Of a stretch of DNA of 64,000 nt, positions 26,816-36,051 are shown piece after piece. How positions within the stretch are numbered: position 1 is the first letter of the stretch; every line of letters starts with the position of its first letter. The DNA lies in contig JACONN010000006.1 in NCBI GenBank assembly GCA_014323675.1, positions 682,001 to 746,000 of the forward strand, in the 5' to 3' direction. The position numbers were made by a program, and so were the translations under genes. The notes under the pieces are model-generated. The model did no database searches. It was not told the origin of the DNA and was given only the letters and a program-made list of their open reading frames with translations. The DNA is from Hormoscilla sp. GM7CHS1pb (GTDB lineage Bacteria > Cyanobacteriota > Cyanobacteriia > Cyanobacteriales > Desertifilaceae).

Positions 26816-28537
26816 TTACAGGCTGAAAGATTGTAGGTGCGCATTAATTGCCTCCGCAGTAGTACGGGTGGCATCTGGACTTACTGCACCCTCGATTAAA
26901 GCCTGATCTTCAAACCCGAGAGCATGGCGCATGAATAAAATACCATCAGTTAACGCTCCCGCCGTGCCATTGCCATCTACATCTAACATAGTGTCCCCCA
27001 CTTCATCCAAGTAGGCAACAATTTCCTCGGTATTGCGGGTGGCACCTTCACCTACAACACCTTCAGTCAAAGTCTCTCCCCTGAACCCGAAGAGATAACG
27101 TATGGCTACAAGGCCGTCAGTTAATGCATCTATAACTCCATTCCCATCAATGTCCAGTGCAGGTGATGGAGCAGGCGAGGTTAATGCAATTGAACTGGGA
27201 ACAAAGTTGCTATTTGCAGGCAGATGATCTGGGTTGGCACTAAAGTTGATCTGCGTCTCTTCAAAGCCTGGTAACGCTGTGAAGTTGGCCTTGTAAAGGG
27301 TAAGATTAGAATTGTTGGGCCAATTTCCTTCTTCATCTACCCAAGCTTGTAGGATGTATTTGTCTGTGTTGGGGTCGCCATCTAAACCCCCATTGGTGAC
27401 AGGATCGTCCAAGACTGCACTTATAGGTTGCGCGCCCAAAGAGAAGCGCTCGGTCAAACCAGTGACTGGATCGAATGCTACTTGAGAACTGTCCCAATGC
27501 ATGCCAAAGGCTATTCCTGTGGTGGGAGTTTCCGCAGGTTCGGTAGAGTAGTTGACATCAAAGCTGATGTTCGTGTTTGGTTCTACTGCTTCGGTCAGTT
27601 CAGAAGGAGTGATTTTCAGTTGAATGACTTCTTCAGGAGCAGAGGGTATGTCCTCAAAGATTATTGGCCCGCCTATATCGATGATATTTATTGGCTTGTA
27701 AACAGGCCATAGGTTTAGCAAGCTCTCCAGCTTCGCTGCTTCGCCGATCTTGCTTATCGGCAGAGACCCATAAACTGCGTAATCATAGGCATTCCCATTT
27801 TGTAGCCCCAAGGCTTTGAGCTTCTCTAACAATGCCTCCTGATCACCATCTTCTTCTGCCCTCGCTCGAATGCGCACCGTCTGGCCATCAATGTAAATGT
27901 CGGTAAGTAAGTCGGTGCTTACCAAGGGTGATTGTTCGATTACCAAGGGTGATTGTTCGGTTCCTTGAATAACGGCAGTAATGGTCTCTGGGTCAGATGC
28001 ATAGAGCCAAGCTAGCTGCTCGCCAACTTTTTTAATCAACTGTGAAGCCTCACTCCAGGTCAAATTCTTGTTTTCTGCCACATACCCTGGCAAGTCAAAG
28101 TCTCTGTAATCAGGGGGAGGTTCAATTTTCGCCAAGCTGGAGAGCTTCGCTAATTCGCCGATCTTGCTTATCGGCAGAGACCCATAAACGAAATTACCTG
28201 AGAGGCTAATCTCCCCATATTTTAGCCCCAAGGCTTTGAGATCCTCTAACAATGTCTCGGTACCTTCTTCTGCCGGCGCACCAGTAATTTCCACCGTCTG
28301 GCCATCAACGCCAATAAAATGCCCGGTGATGTTTAATCCCAAGGGTTCTGGTTCGGTTGCTCGAGCAACGGCAGTAATGGTCTTTGGGTCAGATGCATAG
28401 AGCCAAGCTAGATCGGGGCCAACTTTTTCAATCAACTGTGAAATCTCACTATCCGTCAAATCCGTCTTCTCTGCCACATACCCTGGCAAATCAAAGGGTT
28501 CTACATCTGAGAAATCAACTTTATTTTCAAGTTCCAT
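26816..28537 (-). CDS. Repeat protein with paired dockerin-like calcium loops
   Basis: Start ATG 28537 has a strong GGAGG ribosome site 5 bases upstream; an ATG at 28579 lacks one. Residues ~10-140 and ~150-290 are two copies of one module (DLPGYVAE, SQLI-KVG--LAWLYASDP, VYGSLPISKIGE). A cohesin-like beta region follows (ITPSELTEAVEPNTNISFDV, WDSSQVAFDPVTGL). The C-terminus carries two dockerin-like repeats, DIDGNGVIDALTDGLVAIRY LFGF and DVDGNGTAGALTDGILFMRH ALGF. This layout suggests an extracellular adhesion or assembly protein. It lies next to the RTX peptidase on the same strand (42 bases), so the two may be co-expressed. Confidence 0.7.
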   Translation of the reverse strand: MELENKVDFSDVEPFDLPGYVAEKTDLTDSEISQLIEKVGPDLAWLYASDPKTITAVARATEPEPLGLNITGHFIGVDGQTVEITGAPAEEGTETLLEDLKALGLKYGEISLSGNFVYGSLPISKIGELAKLSSLAKIEPPPDYRDFDLPGYVAENKNLTWSEASQLIKKVGEQLAWLYASDPETITAVIQGTEQSPLVIEQSPLVSTDLLTDIYIDGQTVRIRARAEEDGDQEALLEKLKALGLQNGNAYDYAVYGSLPISKIGEAAKLESLLNLWPVYKPINIIDIGGPIIFEDIPSAPEEVIQLKITPSELTEAVEPNTNISFDVNYSTEPAETPTTGIAFGMHWDSSQVAFDPVTGLTERFSLGAQPISAVLDDPVTNGGLDGDPNTDKYILQAWVDEEGNWPNNSNLTLYKANFTALPGFEETQINFSANPDHLPANSNFVPSSIALTSPAPSPALDIDGNGVIDALTDGLVAIRYLFGFRGETLTEGVVGEGATRNTEEIVAYLDEVGDTMLDVDGNGTAGALTDGILFMRHALGFEDQALIEGAVSPDATRTTAEAINAHLQSFSL

Positions 28538-28799
28538 AAGGCTCCTCCGCCAATTTTGGCCAATTTTGCTTTTCATCATTTCTGGGTTTCGCCGGTTCCT
28601 TTTGGTGTTTCCACCGGTGACTGGCTTGCCCTAGCGGTTGTCAGGGGTATTGAAGTCCTGACTTGTGACACGGTTAAGATGCCTATGCCTCGGGTCATTT
28701 GACCTCGTTTGGTCCATCTATCTTATCTTACCTTATCTTACACTGTTATTTTATTTTACCTCCCCGACAGCCATTTTTGGTAAATTTCTCACCTCATGC

Positions 28800-30602
28800 C
28801 TATCGAGGGTAAATCACAAGGCTTCTTTTGGCCAATTTTGGCTTTACCCATTGAACGATACCATCTGCCAAGGTATGGGCCAATTTTTTCTGTTCCCTGG
28901 AATTGACAATCCACTCAAATTCTACTGGATTGATCATAAATCCCAATTCCAATAATACAGCTGGAGCCACAGATGGACGGGTTAATGCCAGATTATTCCA
29001 AAACACCCCGTAAGAAGGACGTTCTCGTTCCGCGACCAGATAGTTATGCAAAAATACTGCTAGACTGTGAGCTTGGGGGTGATACCAGAAACTGCCAATC
29101 CCCGCAGTCCCGATCGCATCTCCGCTATCTGGCAAGGCATTGTAATGCAAACTCAGAGCTAGATCTGGTTCTGTCCGTTCAATTATCTCCACCCGATCGT
29201 GGGGCCAGAGATCGTCATCTCCTTCCCGGGTCATAATCACCGTAGCACCCCGTCGCCGCAGTTGCTCTGCCAACAACTGGGATATAATCAGGGCCACATC
29301 TTTTTCGGGATAGCCATTTGGTCCTCTAGCACCCAAATCATTCTCGCTACCATGTCCGGGATCCAAAAGAATTCTCATCCCCGATAATGGTTTACGCCCC
29401 CTTCCCTTTACTTGTGGAGGATGGCGCAGGGACAATATGAGAGTTGTGCCTTCATATCTGAGCTTGTAGCCCCACTGTTGCCCTCCTTTGATCTCAAAAA
29501 TATATTTCAGTTGAGTGGGTGATGCCTGTTGCCAGTCTAGCCGTGCTATCAGCGGGTCGTCATTAAAGAAAATCGTGTCCGTTTGGGCAGTGGTGTTGTA
29601 GAGACTGAGGGTAATACTGTCAGTACGCTGCTCCACACTCACCGGTACTGGCACTTGCAAGGGAAATAGCACCTCAGTCCAACCTAGTTTCTGACGGGCG
29701 CGCACACTGCGAATTAAGGATGTCGGCGGCACGGAACTGGACAGAATGCGGGTTTCTTTGCTGCGTATCCATGCTCCATAGTCCAGTCTCAGCCACTCTC
29801 CTTCACGTCCAGTAATGGCAGATCTGGTGCCTTTAGGTAGAGGGGTGAGGCGAGAATAGTTGGTACTGGGGCCAGTGCGAGCCGTACCAGAGTCAACGAT
29901 GACTTCGGCAATCTCAAATTGGGTGCCAGACAAAACCGAAATCTTTCCTGGCCCCAACTGCGTCATACTCCGATCATTCACCCTCAGTTGAAACCTGGGT
30001 TGACCTAAATTTATTCTCCTGTTCTCCACCAGAGGCAGGGCGGTACAACCAGTGTATTGACTGCCCGCCTCCTCTAAGAAATTGGGCTGGTTTTCCCCTG
30101 TTAATACCGCAGAATTGGGCGGCAGTTGTATGTCTTGGGGTTGAGGCCCTAGGGTAATGATTTCATTCCCTAGCTGCACGGAGACTTGGGCGTTGGTGGG
30201 AGCGATCGCCCCAAAACAGACCCGATCGCCTGGCATCCTCGCGATATCTACTGCTGGTTTGAGGGAACCTTCTGCAAAAGCCATCCCTACAGGTACTGGT
30301 GGAGCCGTAGACTTGCGAGTTACTTTAATCTGGAGTTCCTGGTCTTGATAGCGCAGAATAAATATATTTTCTCCCAACTGCAAGGGAAAACTCGGGGCAA
30401 AATGTCCCGCCCGACTGCGAGAAATCCTGTTACCATTAACTAATACTTCTCCCTCCGTCGGGGCGGTACCAATCAAGAATATCTGTGGGGCTGTAGTTTC
30501 ATGTTCTGCTGGTGGATAGACGACAAATAGCGGTTGTTCTGCCCAGGCAGGTGAGTTCAGCACAACCGTCCCTAATGTAGCTAATCCGATAATTTTTTCC
30601 AT
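28800..30602 (-). CDS. N-acetylmuramoyl-L-alanine amidase (Amidase_3) with SH3b domain
   Basis: 600 residues. The N-terminal signal peptide is MEKIIGLATLGTVVLNSPAW A. A beta-rich region follows, then an SH3b-like cell-wall domain (~230-290: SGTARTGPSTNYSRLTPLPK), an AMIN-like beta segment and the zinc amidase domain from about residue 400 (LLDPGHGSENDLGARGPNGY, SLHYNALPDSG, LLELGFMINPVEFEWI). It cleaves the amide bond between MurNAc and the stem peptide in the periplasm, in cell separation or recycling. The gene donated two fragments to the scar at 24071-24211. Confidence 0.9.
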   Translation of the reverse strand: MEKIIGLATLGTVVLNSPAWAEQPLFVVYPPAEHETTAPQIFLIGTAPTEGEVLVNGNRISRSRAGHFAPSFPLQLGENIFILRYQDQELQIKVTRKSTAPPVPVGMAFAEGSLKPAVDIARMPGDRVCFGAIAPTNAQVSVQLGNEIITLGPQPQDIQLPPNSAVLTGENQPNFLEEAGSQYTGCTALPLVENRRINLGQPRFQLRVNDRSMTQLGPGKISVLSGTQFEIAEVIVDSGTARTGPSTNYSRLTPLPKGTRSAITGREGEWLRLDYGAWIRSKETRILSSSVPPTSLIRSVRARQKLGWTEVLFPLQVPVPVSVEQRTDSITLSLYNTTAQTDTIFFNDDPLIARLDWQQASPTQLKYIFEIKGGQQWGYKLRYEGTTLILSLRHPPQVKGRGRKPLSGMRILLDPGHGSENDLGARGPNGYPEKDVALIISQLLAEQLRRRGATVIMTREGDDDLWPHDRVEIIERTEPDLALSLHYNALPDSGDAIGTAGIGSFWYHPQAHSLAVFLHNYLVAERERPSYGVFWNNLALTRPSVAPAVLLELGFMINPVEFEWIVNSREQKKLAHTLADGIVQWVKPKLAKRSLVIYPR

Positions 30603-30923
30603 CTTTGCACGGATAATCAGCAGGGTAAGGGCAAGAATAATGCTTGGGGCATATTCTTAACAATCTGATATGATTGCCATATTATAGCGTTTCTCAAATT
30701 AATGTAGTACAAAAAAATCGCCTACTTGTCATTGCGAGGGGGCATAATTGTATTTTTGGGTAGAAACAGGGTGTGGTCAAAACCCGTCGATCATTTCTGG
30801 ACGAAGCATTCGGGCGGCCAGATCGCCTGTGCTGGTTGTAGTACTTTTTGAATGCTTATTAAGCGTGTTCGTAGTAAACACTTCAGTGTTTCTCCGTGCC
30901 CCTGAACGGGGCACGGCCAGATC
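30603..30923. other. Spacer with small palindromes
   Basis: Contains CGTAGTAAACACTTCAGTGT TT and CCGTGCCCCTGAACGGGGCA CGG, two adjacent hairpins. The first is related to sequences at 46805 and 47007. No gene recognised. The 3' edge cuts into the following antitoxin remnant. Confidence 0.6.
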
Positions 30924-31142
30924 GCCGCTGAGGAAGACCCGGAACCACAACTGTTACGCAATGCACTGAGAAAAGTTATTGAAGCTCGTTTCCGGTCGAA
31001 ACTTCTGTCGGAAAATGATGAATTACTGCATCAGCGACTGGATGCAATGTTGACAAAAAGCGGTTGTGGGGAAATTTATGCTTTGGTTGAATTTTTGGAT
31101 GCAGTGGATTTGAAGTTAACTATTCCTTTGAAGGCTAATAGG
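30924..31142 (+). pseudogene. HigA-like antidote protein, 5' truncated first copy
   Basis: The frame reads AAEEDPEPQLLRNALRKVIE, AMLTKSGCGEIYALVEFLDA and VDLKLTIPLK, matching the C-terminal two thirds of the addiction-module antidote (HigA-type helix-turn-helix) family. It lacks a start because the spacer repeat replaces the 5' end. The tail runs in frame into the next copy, while the adjacent frame has the expected TAA TAG stops at about 31133-31138. Confidence 0.5.
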
Positions 31143-31443
31143 ATGAAAAATAACAGAGTGCCGACAAGCGATCGCTGGCAAGATGCATTAATCGAATCCC
31201 TTAAAGACCGAGAACACAGGTTTTATTGAGGCAATCTTGTCGGAAAAAGACCCAGAACCACAACTGCTATCGGCGGCACTTAAAGATGTAATCGATGCGC
31301 GATTGGCCATGCAGGCACTCTCGGAGTCGGCCAAAGAAAAGTACGAGCAATTAGAGAAAATTCTCTCCCAAAGCGGTGGCGCCGAAATCTCTACTTTTGT
31401 TGAATTATTAGAGGCACTGGGGTTTAAATTGGCGATCGAGTAG
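31143..31443 (+). pseudogene. HigA-like antidote protein, second copy, frameshifted
   Basis: ATG 31143 begins MKNNRVPTSDRWQDALIESL KDREH, the usual N-terminus. The frame stops at 31229, but in the next frame the protein resumes GFIEAILSEKDPEPQLLSAA LKDVIDARLAMQ and ends SGGAEISTFVELLEALGFKL AIE at 31443. The two halves are joined by a one-base frame change at about 31218. It is 60-70% similar to the preceding copy, so the locus is a decayed tandem duplication. No HigB-type toxin is adjacent. Confidence 0.55.
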
Positions 31444-31636
31444 GGGAAATAATAAGTATGTAGACAAAATTATTTGTGTATTTACCAATTGGCTTTTATT
31501 TTGCCTCTTGCCTCCTCTTGCCTCCCCATTCCGGAGCTAGGGTCACAAAAATTAACAATAATTTGATAGATGTTTGCCCTCGCCAAGGATTAGAATCCTA
31601 ACTAGGGAAGACCAATAACTAGAAGGAGAGAAAAAA

Positions 31637-32330
31637 ATGGCTTTTCGATATAAAGTAGTCAAAAAAAAGATCGGTACGTCTCCTTATACCACGAGACAGA
31701 ACTTGGGAACTCCCTTAACTGAAGAGGAGTTTATCCTCAGGATACAAGAATCTTCTTCCATGAGACTCAGGGATATTAAGAGTATATTCGCCGAGGCCTC
31801 GCAGCATCTTAATCGATACCGCCCGTAACGGACGACCCAGCGAGACTCTACTAGATTTATTTCGTTTGACTCTCACTTGTGGCGGTTCTATAGAGGACCC
31901 CCAGCAACCTTTGAGCGCAGATGATCTCGACCCCCATATGAGACTTTACCCGGCGGGTTCGGTTCAAAGGGAGTTTCGGGCTAACTTGACTTTAGAACGG
32001 ACGGGGATAGAAGGCGATCGCGTCCCCGTGATTGAAGCGGTGCGCAATACCAGAACTAATAATCTCGACAGCTATAGTCCAGGGGACGTGTTGCGGGTGA
32101 GCGGAAAAGACCTGAAGGTGGCGGTTTCCGATACGGACACAGGCGTGTTTTTCCGACCGGAAGCCGGCGGCAGCTAGGTCAGGATCGATCGGTATATTGA
32201 TAATACTGAGGGCACTTTGACGGTTTTGTTGCCGGCGGACCTTACGGGACCTCAACAGTTAATCGTGCGGGCGAAGTTCGGTAATAATTTACGGGAGACG
32301 GTTTATACGGAGGTTCTGGTTCAGGAATAG
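31637..32330 (+). pseudogene. HU-like DNA-binding protein with C-terminal Ig-like (DUF4469-type) domain, broken
   Basis: An AAGGAGAG ribosome site precedes ATG 31637. The N-terminus (MAFRYKVVKKKIGTSPYTTR, LTEEEFILRIQES) resembles atypical HU/IHF-like proteins. At 31811-31815 one extra base shifts the frame; the other frame continues IDTARNGRPSETLLDLFRLT LTCGGSIEDP, then SYSPGDVLRVSGKDLKVAVS, an Ig-like fold. At 32175 there is an in-frame TAG, after which VRIDRYIDNTEGTLTVLLPA DLTG continues to a stop at 32330. A frameshift plus a nonsense codon indicate real decay. Confidence 0.6.
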
Positions 32331-32525
32331 GATCGCCTCCCCGCCCGGGTCTGAGAGTCTCCCCGCCCGGATATGAGAGTCTCCCCGCCCGGATATGAGA
32401 GTCTCCCCGCCCGGATATGAGAGTCTCCCCGCCCGGATATGAGGGTCTCCCCGCTGGGGTCTGAGGGTCTCCCCGCTGGGGTCTGAGGGTCTCCCCGCTG
32501 GGGTCTGAGGGTCTCCCCGCTGGGG
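32331..32525. repeat. 22-bp minisatellite, two unit types
   Basis: Nine contiguous 22-base units. The first about five are GTCTCCCCGCCCGGATATGA GA; the last four are GTCTCCCCGCTGGGGTCTGA GG. The array begins right after the stop of the broken DUF4469-type gene. There are no unique spacers between units. Open frames through it on the minus strand are by-products of the repeat. Confidence 0.9.
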
Positions 32526-32782
32526 CAAGCGAGCTTTTTTTCGTCAAGCAAGTTTCGAGGGCTTGGCAGTGGCAAGAAACAGGTTTGGTGCTAAAAGAAT
32601 GTAGGGTGGGCACCGCCAGCGGCAAGAAACAGGTTTGGTGCGATATCAACCGCAGTATTTTCCCAATATTGACTTCACACAACTTACCACCAATGGGAAG
32701 AGATGGCGATCGCCCGCCGGTCATCGTCCATTAGCGATCGCAGCGATATTATCAGATTAGTAGAGAATGAAAGGGGGTAGAA
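32526..32782. repeat. Spacer with AAGAAACAGGTTTGGTGC repeats
   Basis: GGCAAGAAACAGGTTTGGTG C occurs at 32570-32590 and 32621-32641. The second copy continues with GATATCAACC and TTTTCCCAA; a diverged copy of this longer unit is at 33310-33360. No gene recognised. Confidence 0.65.
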
Positions 32783-33256
32783 ATGCAAGTTAAAGACATG
32801 ACAGTGGAGGAATTGAAAAGATTGATTCGAGACCAGGTAGAAGAAGTCCTAGAGGAGTTGTTAGGAGATCCTGACGAAGGAAAAGAAATCAAAGAAGAAG
32901 TCAAGCAGCAATTGATAGAGATGCGCCAGCGAAGAAAAGCCGGAACGCGCGGTATTCCGGCGGCAGAAGTTTATAAAAGACTCGGCATAAAATCTATGAA
33001 CTGGACTGTTGAGTATGAACCGGAAGCTGTTGTTAACATGGAGAAGATGACTGTGGTTATGCGAGAACGCATTGCCCAAAAAATAGAATGGTTGGCTGAA
33101 AATCTAGACCAGATTATCCCTCAGCAATTGACGGGTAATCTGGCAGGTTACTATAAGCTAAGAGTGGGGGATTATCGAGTAATTTATGACTTGATTAATG
33201 AAGAAAAAGTGCTGATAATTTCCCAAGTCGGACACCGCAGCGAAATATATGGTTGA
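32783..33256 (+). CDS. Antitoxin and RelE/ParE-type toxin fused in one frame
   Basis: 157 residues. Residues 1-~70 (MTVEELKRLIRDQVEEVLEE, KQQLIEMRQRRKAGTRGIPA) match the small cyanobacterial antitoxin normally encoded just upstream of a RelE gene. From Met72 (MNWTVEYEPEAV) the sequence is a complete RelE/ParE-superfamily toxin ending GYYKLRVGDYRVIYDL and ISQVGHRSEIYG, with the basic residues of the RNase site. In relatives these are usually two overlapping genes; here there is no stop between them. The fusion may be permanently neutral or separately initiated at Met72, though no ribosome site is visible there. Confidence 0.75.
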   Translation: MQVKDMTVEELKRLIRDQVEEVLEELLGDPDEGKEIKEEVKQQLIEMRQRRKAGTRGIPAAEVYKRLGIKSMNWTVEYEPEAVVNMEKMTVVMRERIAQKIEWLAENLDQIIPQQLTGNLAGYYKLRVGDYRVIYDLINEEKVLIISQVGHRSEIYG

Positions 33257-33594
33257 TTTAGAGACGATCGCCGATACCGGAGACTTGGGCCGTGCGCATT
33301 CTTCACCGGTTATGACCAGAAACATGCTTGGTGCCATATCAACCCCAGTCTTTTCCCAAGATTGGTCAACCCCGTGCTTTCCGTTCTTTTATCCGTCCTA
33401 ATTTCCTTAACTAAGCTCTAGCACAAATTCCCCATCGTTTTTAACGCAGAACGTGCCGTGGCCATTATTATCGGAACGGGCGCATCCAGAAGTTGGGGGG
33501 GAAAGGCTGAAACCTCGAATCTTCGTTCCGTGAAACAACGCATCTTCGTCGGCCCCCCCAACCTTTGGATACGCCCGTTGCTGGGTAAGTCCAG
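33257..33594. repeat. Spacer with long imperfect inverted repeat
   Basis: ACGGGCGCATCCAGAAGTTG GGGGGG at 33476-33501 is the reverse complement of 33553-33578 with three mismatches; a 51-base centre separates them. Such a structure fits a small non-autonomous element or a strong hairpin at the 3' end of the following leftward gene. The remaining spacer has the diverged AAACATGCTTGGTGC repeat. Confidence 0.7.
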
Positions 33595-34575
33595 TTAAGA
33601 TAGACCATTCTTCATGGCGTCAACATACGTATCTAAGTCGTTGGCAACCTCTGAGTAATTCCAGATAAAGCCACCCAATAACTGGGTTGGCTCAGTGAAT
33701 TCCCCCTCCCAGCAAGAGGAATTGACAGAACCTTCGCCAGTTGTCCATAAGGTAAAAGCATCCTGGACGTCTTTGGAGGAGCAGGTGGTTTGTGGAGCAG
33801 AACAGTCTGCGCAGACCCCTGCCGTTAGAGGAACCCCCATGTCAGCCCAGTCCGCTGGATTGTTAAACTTGCCCCCAGCATAGCACTGCAAATTGATCCA
33901 CTTAACGTTCTGGGTACCCAATGCTTGAATCGCACTAGCCCAAAATTCTTGATGAGTGTAAGGGACAAAGGTGATTTCCAAACCCATACCCAACAACATT
34001 TCAGCAAAGGACACAATAACATTTTTATCGTAGTTGTCCTCATCATCAAAGTCAATGCCGTTGAGATCGAGCAAGTTTTTGAGAACAAGGAAATTTTCAT
34101 ACAGGGGGCTATTTTGTCCAGTACCGTACTTAGTAATGATCTTACCAATCCTGGCGTAGTCAGGCACGCCGTAGCCACCGAAGGAGGCGAAAATTTGCTG
34201 GACTTTTCCAGCTCGGAGGGAGTGAATAATACAGGGCCAATTGGAGTCTCCCACGTACTCTCCGTCACGGATAATCAGCGTATCATTGAAAGCAATATCT
34301 CCATCATGGCTGCCCACAGGCGATTGGCCATCAGGGCAGGTAGCCAACGAGCAGTTAACATGGAACAATGCCAAAATAGGAACTGTCAGGTTGGAGGCTG
34401 TAATGGCATCCGCAACAGCCTGGGGATCGTTGTTACCAGTAGGATATATCTCTCCCTGAACGTACATTTCCAGAACAGATGGAGCCGAAGTTTCTGAAGT
34501 AACCGAGTTCGTGTCAGCGTAGGCTGAAGGGGCGAACAGAAACATTACTGCGAGGATAACAAACAAACATTTCAT
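33595..34575 (-). CDS. Secreted GH18/chitinase-like protein
   Basis: ATG 34575 has an AGGAGA ribosome site and opens a clear signal peptide (MKCLFVILAVMFLFAPSAYA). The ~326-residue protein looks like a TIM barrel: ASFGGYGVPDYARIGKI, then LLDLNGIDFDDEDNYD in the position of the GH18 DxxDxDxE motif, ITFVPYTHQEFWASAI, KWINLQCYAGG and LLGGFIWNYSE at the last strand. The final acid of the GH18 motif is not certain (FDDED), so it may bind rather than cut sugars. Several Cys pairs suggest disulfides. Exact family is uncertain. Confidence 0.55.
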   Translation of the reverse strand: MKCLFVILAVMFLFAPSAYADTNSVTSETSAPSVLEMYVQGEIYPTGNNDPQAVADAITASNLTVPILALFHVNCSLATCPDGQSPVGSHDGDIAFNDTLIIRDGEYVGDSNWPCIIHSLRAGKVQQIFASFGGYGVPDYARIGKIITKYGTGQNSPLYENFLVLKNLLDLNGIDFDDEDNYDKNVIVSFAEMLLGMGLEITFVPYTHQEFWASAIQALGTQNVKWINLQCYAGGKFNNPADWADMGVPLTAGVCADCSAPQTTCSSKDVQDAFTLWTTGEGSVNSSCWEGEFTEPTQLLGGFIWNYSEVANDLDTYVDAMKNGLS

Positions 34576-34645
34576 GATATTTCTCCTGATAAGCAACACC
34601 CTCTATGTTTTACCAAAAAAAACAGGGAGCTTCCGAGAAAAAACC

Positions 34646-35953
34646 TTGGGAGCATCCCACTGTTAAAATGAGTATTTATACTCATTTTTTATAGATTTGT
34701 GCAAATTTCCTTCGGTTGGGAGATGGCGGCCCTAAGTCCTTGCAGGGTAAGGCGTTGCTGGAAAAATACTAGTTGCACAACTCTCTTCTGGGCAAACTAA
34801 GCGAGAAAAAAATTTATTCTGGTAATATGGAAAAAATCTCCACGGTTGAGGAGGCTACATGACCCCAGAAGAAAATCAAAAACTTGAATACCATCTCAAA
34901 GAATTATCAAAACTCCTGTATGCAGATACGCCCCCCGAGGCTCTTAAAGACTTTGAAAGCAGAGAGTTAGCAGTACGAGAGCATTTATTCAGGACAGTTG
35001 GACCAGTTTTAGGAAATTTTTTTTTGCTGATGGGGAGCCGTCTCAATCCGGACGCAAGCGGCAAGTCAAAACCGGCGTAGGAACAGTAACTGTAAACAGC
35101 AAACAGGCCAAAAAATTGGGCTTAAAGAAAGGCACACAAATCAGTCCCGTAATCTCCAAGTGTTGCTGGGTATTGAGTGCTAATGAATCATATCAACAAG
35201 CGGCAAAAGACTTGGAACTGTTAACAGGAATAAAAGTGGGACACAGCAGCATACATCGATTAGTGCAAAGAAGCGAATTTCCTGGAGCTCAAAGCAGTCA
35301 CCCTGTAACCGCTGTGAGCGTAGATGGTGGCAAAGTACGTTTAAGAACTGAAGGTAAGGGTTCTTGTGAGTGGCGAGATTATAAAGCAGTCAGCCTGCAT
35401 GGAGAAGTTTGTGGGGCTTACTTTCAGGACAATGCCGCCCTGGTGGAGTGGGTTAAACAACAGCCGTTGACAGCTATAATTACTTGTTTGGGAGATGGTC
35501 ATGATGGCATTTGGAACATTATTGCTCAATTGAGACCAGAAAATGGCAGACGTGAAGTTCTTGATTGGTATCATCTAGTCGAAAATATCTATAAAATTGG
35601 CGACTATAAAAAGCGTTTAAGGCAGGTTAAATCATCTCTCTGGCACGGTTTTATTGACGAAGCATTGGAGTTGTTAGCCAGTTGTCACGGACAAAAAGTA
35701 CAGAACTTCCGCGCTTATTTAACCAAACATTGTCACCGTATCGTTAACTATGATCTTTATCAATTCTTGGGCATTCCCATTGGCTCTGGGGAGGTAGAGT
35801 CTGTAGTCAAGCGTATTGGTTCTCGTCTCAAGCTCTCTGGGGCTCAATGGCTTCCAACGTCAGTTAACCAAATGCTTCGCTTACGCTGTGCTTATCTTAA
35901 TGGCGCTCTTTATCTAAGTACAATTACTTAGGGCAGAACTGGGATGCTCCCAA
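34646..35953 (+). mobile_element. ISKra4-type insertion sequence, copy 1
   Basis: Terminal inverted repeats TTGGGAGCATCCCA (34646-34659) and TGGGATGCTCCCAA (35940-35953) enclose 1308 bases. It carries one transposase in two overlapping frames. Target duplication is not obvious. The ends resemble those of copy 2 only in the GCATCCCAG core, so the two are different IS types of the same family. Confidence 0.8.
34859..35931 (+). CDS. ISKra4-family transposase in two frames (slippery T-run)
   Basis: The first frame (ATG 34859) gives an ~73-residue N-terminal region. A run of nine T's at 35017-35025 lies before it ends; a -1 shift in this run leads into ADGEPSQSGRKRQVKTGVGT and the main frame, which carries the DDE-type motifs VSVDGGKVRLR, CLGDGHDGIWNI, LDWYHLVENIYKI and GIPIGSGEVESVVKRIGSRL. 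The shift is either programmed (slippage on the T-run) or an indel. The rest of the coding region is intact, so the element could be active. Confidence 0.8.
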
Positions 35954-36051
35954 TGGCGAATAGACCTGAATATACAACAAACGGTCATAAACTGCGGTTA
36001 AGAGGGCAGTAATGTCATTCAATTGCCTTTAAGCGCAAGTCGATCCCTTTG

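Noticed and set aside
32331..32525. Possible CRISPR array
   Set aside because: Units are contiguous 22-mers without unique spacers, and no cas genes are present.
32242..32724. Open frames of 79-160 codons on the minus strand with GETLRPQRGDP repeats
   Set aside because: They are read from the 22-bp minisatellite; no family match, no ribosome site, and composition follows the repeat.
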